This document shows positions 34,567-43,581 of a DNA stretch of 64,000 nt, one piece after another. The position numbers and the translations under genes are program-made. The notes below the pieces were generated by a model that saw nothing but the letters and a program-made list of their open reading frames with translations, made no database searches and had not been told where the DNA came from. Position 1 is the stretch's first letter; each line of letters starts with the position of its first letter. The DNA lies in NCBI RefSeq assembly GCF_016427535.1, contig NZ_JAELXV010000002.1, positions 310,001-374,000 on the forward strand. Reading direction: 5' to 3'. The DNA is from Hymenobacter sp. BT559 (GTDB lineage: Bacteria; Bacteroidota; Bacteroidia; Cytophagales; Hymenobacteraceae).

Positions 34567-34617
34567 CGCCGCCGCCGTAGCCAGTAGCCGGCTGCTGCTA
34601 GCTAATTGCTTATCAAT

Positions 34618-35826
34618 ATGCACGTTCTGTTATTCGACGACCCGGCCATTCGGCCTCATCTATTACCCTTTACGTTTACCCGGCCTGTGGCCGCGCTGCG
34701 CTGCGGCATCCTCACGCTAGCCGAGAAGTGGCAGCACCACCTAGGGGTGCCGGCCGTGGGCTACCTCACGCAGTCATACCTGCAAGCCAAGTTTCCGCCC
34801 GGCGAAGTAGCTGGCCCGGCGTTGGTTATCAACGGCGCGGTGTGTCCCGATGCCCTGCTGGTGCGGCAGGTACTAGCCCTAGGTGCGGGTGAGGGTCTCT
34901 ACTGCGATGAAGTGCTGGTGGCCGCGCACCTCGCCGATGCCGGCCAGGTAGCCGAGCTCATTCAAGATGGCCTGCGCGAGCAAAAGCAAGTAGCCGAGCC
35001 CGTAACCGTTATCAGTCGGCCGTGGCACTTGTTTCTGCGCAACGGCGCCGAAATTCGGCGCGACTTTGCGCTGCTCACGCAGGGCCGCACCTCGCAGCCG
35101 GTCGGCGATGCGCATACCATTGTGTACGCACCTGAGAATATATTTATCGAGGAAGGGGTAAAGATTCGCGCCGCCATCCTCAACGCCGAAAACGGACCTA
35201 TCTACCTAGGCAAAAATGCGCAGGTGCACGAAGGCGCCATCTTGAAGGGCCCGTTGGCCGTGGGCGAAGGCAGCCATGTGAACGTGGGCGCCAAGCTGCG
35301 CGGCGACAACACCATAGGCCCTTTCTGCAAAGTGGGCGGCGAGGTCAGCAATAGCATCCTGATGGGCTTCAGCAACAAGGGCCACGAGGGCTACCTCGGC
35401 AACTCGGTTATTGGCGAGTGGTGCAACCTAGGGGCCGACACCAACACAAGCAACCTCAAGAACAACTACGCCCCCGTGAAAGTGTGGAGCCACACCGCCC
35501 ACCGCTTCGTAGACACCGGCCAAACCTTCTGCGGCCTGATGATGGGCGACCACAGCAAGGCCGGCATCAACACCATGTTTAACACCGGCACGGTGGTAGG
35601 GGTAGGGGCCAATATTTTTGGGGCGGGTTTTCCGCGCCAGTTCATTCCGTCTTTTAGCTGGGGTGGGCCCGCGGGGTTTGAGACCTTCCGCCTTCCCAAG
35701 TTCGCGGAAGTGGCTGAGCGGGTGCTCTCGCGGCGCGGCCTAGGGTATGATGAAGCCGAAGAAGCAGTAATGGCTGAGGTATTCAGGCAGACGGAGGGCG
35801 ACCGGGTGTGGGATAAGGCCAAGTAA
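34618..35826 (+). CDS. GlmU-family sugar nucleotidyltransferase-like protein
   Basis: The 402-residue protein has an N-terminal part (about 1-170) resembling a shortened nucleotidyltransferase, starting MHVLLFDDPAIRPHLLPFTF with TRPVAALRCGILTLAEKW, and a C-terminal left-handed beta-helix of hexapeptide repeats (about 175-360; for example IYLGKNAQVHEGAILKGPLA and GVGANIFGAG). The usual Rossmann signature (GxGTRM) of true GlmU is absent, so this is the GlmU-like family common in Bacteroidota, with uncertain reaction on a sugar phosphate or nucleotide sugar. The ATG at 34618 fits; an in-frame start at 34606 adds four residues. Confidence 0.9.
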   Translation: MHVLLFDDPAIRPHLLPFTFTRPVAALRCGILTLAEKWQHHLGVPAVGYLTQSYLQAKFPPGEVAGPALVINGAVCPDALLVRQVLALGAGEGLYCDEVLVAAHLADAGQVAELIQDGLREQKQVAEPVTVISRPWHLFLRNGAEIRRDFALLTQGRTSQPVGDAHTIVYAPENIFIEEGVKIRAAILNAENGPIYLGKNAQVHEGAILKGPLAVGEGSHVNVGAKLRGDNTIGPFCKVGGEVSNSILMGFSNKGHEGYLGNSVIGEWCNLGADTNTSNLKNNYAPVKVWSHTAHRFVDTGQTFCGLMMGDHSKAGINTMFNTGTVVGVGANIFGAGFPRQFIPSFSWGGPAGFETFRLPKFAEVAERVLSRRGLGYDEAEEAVMAEVFRQTEGDRVWDKAK

Positions 35827-35929
35827 GTTAAAGTTGGGTTTACTCAAACGTTGCGTGTGTAGTCATAGGGCTGGTATAAGGTAGTGTCTCTTTATCCTAG
35901 TTGCTTGACCGCTAAGTACTACAGAACTT

Positions 35930-35956
35930 AAGATGCTTCCTGCCTCTGCATGACAG
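35930..35956. repeat. Degenerate half of the GTCATGCTGAGC repeat
   Basis: AAGATGCTTCCTGCCTCTGC followed by ATGACAG keeps the ends of the right arm seen at 18548-18590 but has lost its centre; the opposite arm is gone. It lies between the GlmU-like gene and holB. Confidence 0.5.
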
Positions 35957-36011
35957 AATAAAAAAGCTTTATCTTTTGTCTGACGTCCAACTCAGAGCTA
36001 CTATAGTTTTC

Positions 36012-37145
36012 GTGCAGTTTCAAGACATCCCCAACCAGCTTGCCCTTAAAGAAGTCCTGCGCCAGTCGGTGCAGCGCGGGCACGTGGCGCATGCCCAGCT
36101 CTTCCGGGGCAGCGAAGGCTCAGCCGCGCTGGCCTTGGCTTTGGCCTACGCGCAGTATCTCAACTGCGAAGACCGTACTGCTGATGCTGCCGATAGCTGC
36201 GGCCATTGCCCGGCGTGCCTGAAAATGGGTAAGCTCGCGCATCCCGACCTCAACTTCATCCTACCTACTACCACCACCAAATCGGTACCTAAGGATGCCA
36301 CGAGCGCCAAGTTCGCGGCCGAGTGGCGCACCTTCTTGGCCGAGAACCCTTACCAGGGCTTCAACGATTGGATGCAGCACATCGGGGCCGAGAACAAGCA
36401 GGGGAGCATCTCGAAGGAGGAAGCTGGCTCGCTACTCAAGCTAATTTCGCTCAAGGCTTTTGAGGCTAAATTTAAAATCGTTATCATCTGGCTGCCCGAG
36501 CTGATGCACCCCGCGGCCGCCAACGCCGTGCTCAAGCTGCTGGAAGAGCCGCCGCCCGCTACTATTTTTCTGTTGGTCAGCCACGAGCCCGAGCGGCTGC
36601 TGCCCACCATTCTGAGCCGGGTGCAGCCGGTGGCGGTGCGTCCTTTTTCGGAAGACGATATTGCCGCCTATGTTGCCGAGCACTACCACGTGCCCGAAGT
36701 AAAAGCGCGCCAAGTAGCCCAACTCGCCGAGGGCAACCTAGGGGCCGCCATTGCCAGCCGCGAGAAAAGCGCCGACCACGACTACGCCGACTTCTTCATC
36801 AAATGGATGCGCAAGTGTTACGGCCTCAAAATGACCGAGGTGATGGCGCTGGCCGATGAATTTCAGAAGATGGGCCGCGAAAACCAGAAGGAGCAGCTCA
36901 GCTTCTCGCTGGGACTGCTGCGCCGGGTGTTGCTTTTCGGTCTCGACCCGCAGCTGGTGCCCCACCTGGCCAGCGGCGAGCAGCAGTTTGTGCAAGGGTT
37001 CAGCAAATTTGTGACGCCGCGCAACGCCGACCAGCTTACTGAGGAGCTAAATACCGCCCACTACCACATCGAGCGCAATGCCAACCCGCGCATGGTGTTC
37101 GTGGATGCGTCGCTGCGCATGGGCCAGCAGCTACGCCGCGCGTAG
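36012..37145 (+). CDS. holB: DNA polymerase III delta-prime-like subunit
   Basis: The 377-residue protein matches the clamp-loader delta-prime/DnaX N-terminal family: VQRGHVAHAQLFRGSEGSAA, where the usual Walker A lysine is missing, then a zinc module with Cys52, Cys63, Cys66 and Cys69 (CGHCPAC), LPELMHPAAANAVLKLLEEP and SRVQPVAVRPFSEDD. It is a non-ATP-binding stator of the clamp loader that opens the sliding clamp. The GTG at 36012 is chosen; a TTG at 35976 is upstream in frame but would add an atypical leader. Confidence 0.9.
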   Translation: MQFQDIPNQLALKEVLRQSVQRGHVAHAQLFRGSEGSAALALALAYAQYLNCEDRTADAADSCGHCPACLKMGKLAHPDLNFILPTTTTKSVPKDATSAKFAAEWRTFLAENPYQGFNDWMQHIGAENKQGSISKEEAGSLLKLISLKAFEAKFKIVIIWLPELMHPAAANAVLKLLEEPPPATIFLLVSHEPERLLPTILSRVQPVAVRPFSEDDIAAYVAEHYHVPEVKARQVAQLAEGNLGAAIASREKSADHDYADFFIKWMRKCYGLKMTEVMALADEFQKMGRENQKEQLSFSLGLLRRVLLFGLDPQLVPHLASGEQQFVQGFSKFVTPRNADQLTEELNTAHYHIERNANPRMVFVDASLRMGQQLRRA

Positions 37146-37199
37146 CAGGCTGTGGGGCAAACTGCAAAGTCCACACTACTTTTTGCCGACCTTTGCGCC

Positions 37200-38135
37200 A
37201 TGCGCCGCTCCCTTGCCACCTTGCTACTCATCAGCCTGAACCTAGGCACTGTGCGGGCGCAGGTGGTTGGTCCCGACCCTAGGTACCCCGCCGACACTGG
37301 CATTCACCAAGGTCGCTTCATCGGGGTGGTAGCAGGCACGGCGATAGTGTACGCCTTGACTACCTACTTCTTAGGCAAAACCTGGTATACGAAGCGCGTG
37401 CCGTTTCACAGCTTCAACGACAACGGCGAGTGGCTGCAAATGGACAAGATTGGCCACGCTACCACGAGCTACGCCATCAGCCGCGGCGAGTACGAGCTGT
37501 TTCGCTGGAGCGGGGTCAACGAGCGGGCGGCGGTACTCACGGGCGGCCTCATTGCGCTGCTCTACCAAACTACCATTGAGGTGTTTGACGGGCGCTCCGA
37601 AGGCTGGGGCTTTTCAAAAGGCGATATGGCGGCCAACCTTACGGGGGTGGCGCTCTTTATGGGCCAGCAGTACGGCTTTGGCGAGCAAAAAGCTAGCTTG
37701 CGCTACGGCTGGCGCCAGAGCATTTACCCCGCCTATCGGCCCAACCTGCTCGGTCACCACGCTGGTAACCAGATGCTGAAAGACTACAACGGCCAGCAAT
37801 ACTGGCTGTCGTTCAATATGGCGTCGGTGCTGCCGGTGGGGCCGTCGTTTCCGCGGTGGCTCAACCTCGACCTAGGCTATAGCGCCAGCGGCATGACGGG
37901 CGGCCACGCCAACCCGCCTTACTTCGATGCCGCTGGTAATGAAGTGAAATTCCGGCGCTACCGGCAGTTTTACCTTTCGCCCGACATAACGCTGGCGCAG
38001 TTGCCGGGCCTGCGCACCAGCGGTGCCCAGCCGCTGATAAGCGCTGGCCAGTTCTTCAAAATTCCCGCGCCGTCGCTGGAGTACAATCCGGTGCACGGGC
38101 TCCGCGTTCATCCTTTGTTATTACCCAAAGACTAA
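37200..38135 (+). CDS. DUF2279-like exported protein
   Basis: The 311-residue protein has a signal peptide (RRSLATLLLISLNLGTVRAQ) and the DUF2279 pattern: GKTWYTKRVPFHSFNDNGEW, QMDKIGHATTSYAISR, QTTIEVFDGRSEGWGFSKGD and GHHAGNQMLKDYNGQQYW. Members are predicted periplasmic or outer-membrane proteins of unknown role, and the aromatic-rich sequence suggests a small barrel. The ATG at 37200 gives the signal peptide; a frame from 37152 is upstream leader. hemC follows after 87 bp. Confidence 0.85.
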   Translation: MRRSLATLLLISLNLGTVRAQVVGPDPRYPADTGIHQGRFIGVVAGTAIVYALTTYFLGKTWYTKRVPFHSFNDNGEWLQMDKIGHATTSYAISRGEYELFRWSGVNERAAVLTGGLIALLYQTTIEVFDGRSEGWGFSKGDMAANLTGVALFMGQQYGFGEQKASLRYGWRQSIYPAYRPNLLGHHAGNQMLKDYNGQQYWLSFNMASVLPVGPSFPRWLNLDLGYSASGMTGGHANPPYFDAAGNEVKFRRYRQFYLSPDITLAQLPGLRTSGAQPLISAGQFFKIPAPSLEYNPVHGLRVHPLLLPKD

Positions 38136-38222
38136 CCTTTGAGCGGGGCGCCGTGTTTGCTTTTGTTCAGGCGCGTCGCTTAGCCACTCCTTGCTACCCG
38201 GTCCGCTCGCCTTGCACTTCGT

Positions 38223-39164
38223 ATGTCTGATAGTCCTATCCGCCTCGCCACCCGGGCCTCCCGCCTCGCCCTCTGGCAAACCGAGCACGTAGCCAGCCTG
38301 CTCAACCAAGCCGGCCTGCCCACCGAAATCGTGCCCATGCAAACCACTGGCGACCAAGTACTCGACCGCTCGCTGGCCAAAATTGGCGCAAAGGGCGTCT
38401 TCACTGAAGAGCTGGAAGAAAGCCTGCGTCGCGGCGACACGCACCTCGCCATCCATTCGGCCAAGGACGTGCAAAGCACCATTCCGCCCGACCTGGAGCT
38501 GCTGGCTTTTTTAGAGCGCGAGCAAGTCAACGATGTAGTTATCAGCTTTAAGGAGGATTTTGATATCACTAAGCCGGGCATCGTGCTGGGTACCAGCAGC
38601 ACCCGCCGCCGGGCATTGCTGCGCCGCTTCTACCCGCAGGCCACCACCGCCGAGGCCCGCGGCAACCTCCAAACCCGCCTGCGTAAGCTCGAAGAGGGCC
38701 AATACGATGCCCTAGTGCTGGCCTACGCCGGCGTACACCGCATGGGCTACGACGGTCTCATCCGGCACGTGCTGCCCACCGACCAGTTTGTGCCGCCCGT
38801 GGGCCAGGGTAGTATCGCGGTCGAAAGCTCGCGGTTTCTCGACAAGGACTTAAAAGAAAGAATCATCCAGGCTCTAGACCACCCGGCCACGCACCGCTGC
38901 CTGCTAGCCGAGCGCGCCTTTTTGCGCACCATGGAAGGTGGTTGCAGCATTCCATCTTTCGCGCTTGCCACTCTCTCCGAAACGGGTGACATCACGCTGC
39001 ACGGTGGCCTCATCAGCCTAAGCGGCGAAGAATACATTGACTTTACCCAGATGGCCCCCGCTGCTCAGGCCGAGGGCCTTGGCATGGCTGTGGCCGAGCA
39101 AGTGCTGGGCCATGGCGGCACCGCCATTCTGGCCAGCATCCGCGAGCAGCGGGGCGAGCTATAG
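38223..39164 (+). CDS. hemC: Porphobilinogen deaminase (hydroxymethylbilane synthase)
   Basis: HemC joins four porphobilinogens into hydroxymethylbilane in heme synthesis, using a dipyrromethane cofactor attached to a cysteine. Here that residue is Cys241 in EGGCSIP; the catalytic Asp82 (HSAKDVQS) and the STRRRALL loop are present. The N-terminus IRLATRASRLALWQTEHVA is standard, and the 313 residues fit the family. It stands alone among unrelated genes, without other hem genes nearby. Confidence 0.97.
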   Translation: MSDSPIRLATRASRLALWQTEHVASLLNQAGLPTEIVPMQTTGDQVLDRSLAKIGAKGVFTEELEESLRRGDTHLAIHSAKDVQSTIPPDLELLAFLEREQVNDVVISFKEDFDITKPGIVLGTSSTRRRALLRRFYPQATTAEARGNLQTRLRKLEEGQYDALVLAYAGVHRMGYDGLIRHVLPTDQFVPPVGQGSIAVESSRFLDKDLKERIIQALDHPATHRCLLAERAFLRTMEGGCSIPSFALATLSETGDITLHGGLISLSGEEYIDFTQMAPAAQAEGLGMAVAEQVLGHGGTAILASIREQRGEL

Positions 39165-39219
39165 CTATCGGCGTACGTTAGATTTACTGAGGAAAAGACT
39201 GACCTTGTTTTATTTAGCT

Positions 39220-39855
39220 ATGAATAAGTACTTCTTCCGCTCATTGCTGGCAGTCTGTTGGCTACTCAGCTTGCCTGCGTGGGCGAGCAAGCCAGTGCTT
39301 AAGAGCAAGAAAGACGAGGTGGTGACTATCACAACCAGTCTAGGTGATATTCGGCTGATTTTGTTCGGCGATACGCCCCTACACCGGGCCAATTTCTTAC
39401 GCAAAGCCAAGGCGGGCTTTTACAACGGCACTACGTTTCACCGCGTCATTCCGCAGTTTATGGTGCAAGGCGGCGACCCTAACTCGAAGGATAGCGACCC
39501 CAACAACGATGGCCAGGGCCCGGCCAACGAGCCGACGATTCCGGCAGAGCTTGCCGCCGGGCACAAGCACGACTACGGCGCCGTAGCCGCCGCCCGGCAG
39601 GGCGACTTCGTGAATCCGCAGCGTGCCAGCAGCAGCAGCCAGTTTTACTTAGTAGAAAACCACCAGGGCACGCATTTTCTGGACGGCCAATACACGGTGT
39701 TCGGGCAGGTTATTCAGGGCCAAGAGGTTATTGATAAAATAGCGGCCTTGCCCAAAGATGGCCGCGACCGCCCGCTCACCGACCTGAAGATGACGATGAA
39801 GGTGGAGCGGCTCCGCAAAAAGAAAATCACGCAGCTCTACGGTTACGCCTACTAA
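39220..39855 (+). CDS. Secreted cyclophilin-type peptidyl-prolyl isomerase
   Basis: The 211-residue protein has a signal peptide (FRSLLAVCWLLSLPAWAS) and one cyclophilin domain: NGTTFHRVIPQFMVQGGDPN, SSSSQFYLVENHQGTHFLDG and YTVFGQVIQGQEVIDKIAAL, including the catalytic Arg of FHRVIPQF. It should speed proline isomerisation during folding of exported proteins. The ATG at 39220 is chosen over an open frame that starts inside hemC. Confidence 0.93.
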   Translation: MNKYFFRSLLAVCWLLSLPAWASKPVLKSKKDEVVTITTSLGDIRLILFGDTPLHRANFLRKAKAGFYNGTTFHRVIPQFMVQGGDPNSKDSDPNNDGQGPANEPTIPAELAAGHKHDYGAVAAARQGDFVNPQRASSSSQFYLVENHQGTHFLDGQYTVFGQVIQGQEVIDKIAALPKDGRDRPLTDLKMTMKVERLRKKKITQLYGYAY

Positions 39856-39884
39856 GCCCAGTTCGGGCCACCCTAGGTCCTCCT

Positions 39885-40793
39885 ATGCTCATGAAAATTT
39901 TGATAACCGGTTCCAATGGCTTGCTGGGCCAAAAGCTGGTGGCTCTGTTGCGCCAGCAGCCCCAGGTGGCCGTGGTGGCCACCGCCCGCGGCGCCAATCG
40001 GCTGGCCGACCTCTACCCGGACCTGCGCTTCGTGCCTCTTGACGTAGCCGATGCCGCGCAGGTGCGCCAGGTGCTGGTGCAAGAGCAGTCCACGCACGTT
40101 ATCCACACGGCCGCCATGACGCAGGTAGACGAATGCGAACTCAACCAAGCCGCTTGCTGGACGCAGAACGTAACGGCCGTAGAGTACCTAGCCAGCACGT
40201 GCGCCGACCTAGGTATTCACCTGACGCATCTTAGCACCGATTTCATTTTCAACGGCTCGGCTGGGCCGCTGGCCGAAGACGCCGTGCCGGACCCCATCAG
40301 CCACTACGGCGAAAGCAAGCTGGCTGCCGAGCGCATCGTGCAGGCCACACCTGACCTGCGCTGGGCCATTGCCCGCACCGTGCTGGTATACGGCACCGTG
40401 CACGGCGGTGGGCGCAGCAACATCGTGCTGTGGGTGCGCGACTCGCTTCGTAAGCAGCAGAAGATAAAGGTGGTAGCTGACCAGTGGCGCACCCCCACCT
40501 TGGCCGAAGACCTAGCCTTGGGCTGCTGGCTGCTGGCCCGCCACAGCGCCCAGGGTATCTACCACCTCAGTGGGCGCGAGCTGCTAACGCCCTACCAAAT
40601 GGCGCAGCAGGTGGCCTCCTTTTATGACCTCGATGCCACGCTAATAGAACAGGTCGATGCCTCTACTTTCACGCAGCCGGCCCGGCGCCCGCCCCGCACA
40701 GGGTTTATTATTGAGAAGGCCGAGCGTGAGCTGGGCTACCAGCCACGCAGCTTTGCCCAGGGTATCGCCCTGCTGGCGCAGCAAAGCGAGTAG
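39885..40793 (+). CDS. RmlD-like NAD(P)-dependent sugar reductase
   Basis: The 302-residue protein is a short-chain dehydrogenase of the RmlD type: GSNGLLGQKLVALL at the nucleotide-binding turn, HTAAMTQVDECE, then STDFIFNGSAGPLAEDAVPD and a YGESKLAAE motif whose Tyr and Lys are the catalytic pair. RmlD converts dTDP-4-dehydrorhamnose to dTDP-rhamnose; without rmlABC nearby the exact substrate is open. A second Met at 39891 is an alternative start. Confidence 0.85.
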   Translation: MLMKILITGSNGLLGQKLVALLRQQPQVAVVATARGANRLADLYPDLRFVPLDVADAAQVRQVLVQEQSTHVIHTAAMTQVDECELNQAACWTQNVTAVEYLASTCADLGIHLTHLSTDFIFNGSAGPLAEDAVPDPISHYGESKLAAERIVQATPDLRWAIARTVLVYGTVHGGGRSNIVLWVRDSLRKQQKIKVVADQWRTPTLAEDLALGCWLLARHSAQGIYHLSGRELLTPYQMAQQVASFYDLDATLIEQVDASTFTQPARRPPRTGFIIEKAERELGYQPRSFAQGIALLAQQSE

Positions 40794-40814
40794 GGGCACC
40801 TAGGAAGGCAAGAA

Positions 40815-40845
40815 AAAAACCCGCTGGCAGAGCCAACGGGTTTTT
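40815..40845. terminator. Bidirectional terminator after the RmlD-like gene
   Basis: AAAAACCCGCTGGC and GCCAACGGGTTTTT form a 14-bp stem with one wobble and a 3-nt loop; T-runs lie on both strands. It also ends the minus-strand frame at 40867. Confidence 0.88.
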
Positions 40846-40866
40846 CAGCTATAAACCTTCCGCTTT

Positions 40867-41209
40867 TTAATAAAAGGACACACTATACTGGACGCTGTAT
40901 AGACCACCTGGGATAACGATAAAGTAGGTGGCAAACGCGCTGGCTAGCGTGCCAGCGCGCTGATAATCAAAGTTGAGAGGGCCAGAAGCCCACGAGCAGC
41001 CCGCCAACCAGCAGCGCAGTGCGCTGGCGCAGGGCCGCTTCACCAAGGGCACGCGGCACCAAGCGGCCGTCGGGCGTCATGAAATCGCGCTCGGCTGAGA
41101 GGTAGGAGCAATCCTCCACGAGGCCACTGGCTGGCGATAATGCTTGGTTGAAACAAAAAGTAGTGCTCATGGCAACGGCAGAAATAAGGCAGTAGAACAA
41201 GTAGTCCAT
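40867..41209 (-). pseudogene. Possible frameshifted small gene
   Basis: A frame from the ATG at 41209 (MDYLFYCLISAVAMSTTFCF, then SYLSAERDFMTPDGRLVPRA and RQRTALLVGGLLVGFWPSQ) stops at 40967. Another frame of the same strand continues naturally from there with FDYQRAGTLASAFATYFIVI to a stop at 40867, immediately before a terminator in the right direction. Joining them would give about 110 residues with a membrane segment, so a single-base shift near 40970-41010 is suspected. Sequencing error or two separate small genes remain possible. Confidence 0.4.
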
Positions 41210-41521
41210 AAGTGGGGACTCAAATTCTAATACAATTTTAGGGCGTTGCGAAAGCCAACTAAAGGACAAACCTGTTTTTTCTACGACATCGAGGATGCTT
41301 AATGTAGGCAGGTAAAAATCATATAAAAGAACAAAATATTTTTGGCTAGCGCTGCAGTTAATGCTATTAACGTGCACAAAAATAGCATGTTTATGGCCGG
41401 ATAATGAGTATCAGGTGCAATTAAACGATAGGCTATTTTGTCAAGAAAAGAACAAAAACGCGACATCAGTCGAGCCTGAAGACGCATGTTTTTCGACCCG
41501 AATCGCATACAAAAAGTGGCT
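41210..41521. other. AT-rich gap upstream of the frameshifted gene
   Basis: About 310 bp of AT-rich sequence between the Opp operon end and the doubtful small gene. Short frames on the minus strand (for example 41299-41529, overlapping the permease 3' end) have no coding character. No repeat or hairpin of note was found. Confidence 0.35.
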
Positions 41522-42511
41522 TTAAGCACGCTGGCCGAACTGCTGCGCCAGCTGCTGCAAGGCCAGTAGCGTCAGAACCAGCGCGCCGCCTGCGCTCGCT
41601 AGTAGCCACCAGGCACCCGGTTCCTGCTGCAGGGTGCCGAGCAGGTTTCCCCAGCTAGGCACATCGGGGGGGCGCCCAACCCCCAGAAAGGCCAGCGTAC
41701 TTTCTAAGCCGATGAGCCCCGCCAGGCTGAGCGGCGCGGTGGCCAGCAGCGGTCGGCACGCATGCGGCAGCGCGTGTCGATACCACACCCGCCAGGTAGG
41801 CAGGCCGGCTGCCCGCGCTGCTTCCACAAAGGGTAGCTCGCGCACGCGCAGCATTTGTGTCCTTACCTGGCTAGCCGCTTCGGGCCAGGCCACTAGTACC
41901 AGCAGCACCACCAGCTGCGGGGTGCCTAGGGCAGGGCCAGCCGCAAAAACTAGTACCAGTACCAATCGTGGTACGGCGCTCAGCAGCGTGAGCGCACTTT
42001 GGAACATCGCATCGAGAGGCAATGGCCAACCGGTGGGCTTAGCGGTGCGCGAGCGGCGGCGCCACCAAGCCAGTCCCGCCCCGCCCGCTAGTGCCAGCGA
42101 GCAGGGCCACCGGCCGGGTAGCGCCAGGGCCCACCAGCCCACTGCTACCCCGGCAAGCCAGACGGCCCAGGGCAGCCGCAGCCCCTTATTGCCCCAAAAG
42201 CCTGCGGCCCCTCCGGCCAGCGCTCCTACTAGTGTGGCCAATAATGCCGCGGGTAAACTACTGCTAACTACCTGCCGAGCGCCATATACCAGTTCAGTTA
42301 GTACATCGCGGCCTTGTGTGTCAGTGCCCAGCCAGTGCGCAGGGCTGGCGGCCCAACTAGGCGCTTCGGCCACGTGCTGCAAGTCGGGCACAGCCGGCAA
42401 AAATGCCAGGGGCAGCCACGGTGCCAGCAGGCCGGCACTCAGCACTAGCAGCAGCCAGCCCATTCCAAGCCAGAAGCCAACTGGGCGGGCATGAAAAAAG
42501 GCGAGACTCAT
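41522..42511 (-). CDS. Opp/Dpp-type ABC transporter permease C
   Basis: The 329-residue protein starts MSLAFFHARPVGFWLGMGWL and has about six membrane segments, the N-terminal sequence HWLGTDTQGRDVLTELVYGA typical of OppC/DppC, and the EAA loop (FVEAARAAGLPTWRVWYRHA). It forms half of the peptide channel. The first 142 codons of the longer open frame are upstream sequence. Its ATG overlaps the stop of the upstream permease gene (ATGA, 42508-42511), so they are translated together. Confidence 0.9.
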   Translation of the reverse strand: MSLAFFHARPVGFWLGMGWLLLVLSAGLLAPWLPLAFLPAVPDLQHVAEAPSWAASPAHWLGTDTQGRDVLTELVYGARQVVSSSLPAALLATLVGALAGGAAGFWGNKGLRLPWAVWLAGVAVGWWALALPGRWPCSLALAGGAGLAWWRRRSRTAKPTGWPLPLDAMFQSALTLLSAVPRLVLVLVFAAGPALGTPQLVVLLVLVAWPEAASQVRTQMLRVRELPFVEAARAAGLPTWRVWYRHALPHACRPLLATAPLSLAGLIGLESTLAFLGVGRPPDVPSWGNLLGTLQQEPGAWWLLASAGGALVLTLLALQQLAQQFGQRA

Positions 42512-43581
42512 GGTACTAGGCGAATGCGCGGGTCGGCCCAAGCATACAGGGCATCGGCCAAGGCTAATGCAAGTAGGCGGGCCAGGGCCGTAAAGAGCAC
42601 ACCCGCCACGACTACGGGGTAGTCGTGCATCGCTACCGCCTCGGCCAACAGGCGGCCAGTGCCAGGCAGCGCAAAAATTGTTTCGACTACCACGGCGCCG
42701 GCCACCAGTGCGGGCAGCAAGCCCGCCAACGCGGTGAGCAGCGGTAAAATGGCGTTTGGCAGGGCGTGCCTTCGTAGCAACTTGCCATTGCTTAAGCCCT
42801 TGGCGCGAGCGGTAGTGGCGTAGCCAGTACTTAGCTCGTGGCGAAGTGTGTGGGCCAGCAGCAGCGCTAACTCGGGTAGCACAGCCAGCACCAGCGCCAG
42901 CACCGGCAGCACCAGCCGGAGGGCGCGCTGGCCCCACAGTTCCTCATCATCAGGCGAGCCCGCATAGGCCGGTAAGATATTGAGCATATCGGGGTTGGCG
43001 AAGGCAAAAAGCAGCCCTAGGGCCAGTGCAAACAGCGGCAGGCCCTGTAGGCCCGTTAGCAATGTGTGCAGCCCAGCGCGCCAGCCCGAAAGTGCAGCCT
43101 GTGGCCCGTCGGCCAGCACCAGCCCTACGAGCAGCGCCCCCACAATAGCCCCTAAAAGGGCTAAGAATGTGAGTGGTATAGTGTAAGCCAGCGCAGCGCG
43201 CCAGCGCGGCCCAATGGGCTGGCCATCGCGAAAGGAAAGCCCTAGGTGGCCGTGCAGCAGCCCCACAAGCCACCGATGATATTGGTTATGTAGGCCGTGC
43301 CAGTGCCAGCTGACGGTCCCGGCCTGCTGCGTGCGCGTGGTGTAGAACAGAGGCTCCGCAAGCCCCAGGCGCTGCTCAATAGCCTGGCGAGCTTGATGCT
43401 GAATAGTATCCGCATCGGCCCGCAGCACGGCGGTGCCTAGGTTATCGGTTTCACCAAGCAGTAGGTCGGTAGCTTTGGCAGCATCTAGCCGGCTCAATAA
43501 AAATACTAAGGAGGCAATAGCCCAGGCGGCCAAGAACGCTCGCCCTACCTGCGCCGCTAGCCAGCGCCCTAATAGCCTCAT
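42508..43581 (-). CDS. Opp/Dpp-type ABC transporter permease B
   Basis: The 357-residue protein has the OppB layout: an N-terminal membrane helix (FLAAWAIASLVFLLSRLD), a long periplasmic insert (about 35-115), then five membrane helices with the EAA-type loop TTARAKGLSNGKLLRRHALP. It pairs with the C permease. Its stop overlaps that gene's start by 4 bp, and its start overlaps the stop of the binding protein by 4 bp. No ATPase gene (OppD/F) follows in this operon. Confidence 0.9.
   Translation of the reverse strand: MRLLGRWLAAQVGRAFLAAWAIASLVFLLSRLDAAKATDLLLGETDNLGTAVLRADADTIQHQARQAIEQRLGLAEPLFYTTRTQQAGTVSWHWHGLHNQYHRWLVGLLHGHLGLSFRDGQPIGPRWRAALAYTIPLTFLALLGAIVGALLVGLVLADGPQAALSGWRAGLHTLLTGLQGLPLFALALGLLFAFANPDMLNILPAYAGSPDDEELWGQRALRLVLPVLALVLAVLPELALLLAHTLRHELSTGYATTARAKGLSNGKLLRRHALPNAILPLLTALAGLLPALVAGAVVVETIFALPGTGRLLAEAVAMHDYPVVVAGVLFTALARLLALALADALYAWADPRIRLVP

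Noticed and set aside
41299..41529. Minus-strand frame of 76 codons
   Set aside because: Overlaps the permease gene 3' end, AT-rich, no motif or promoter.
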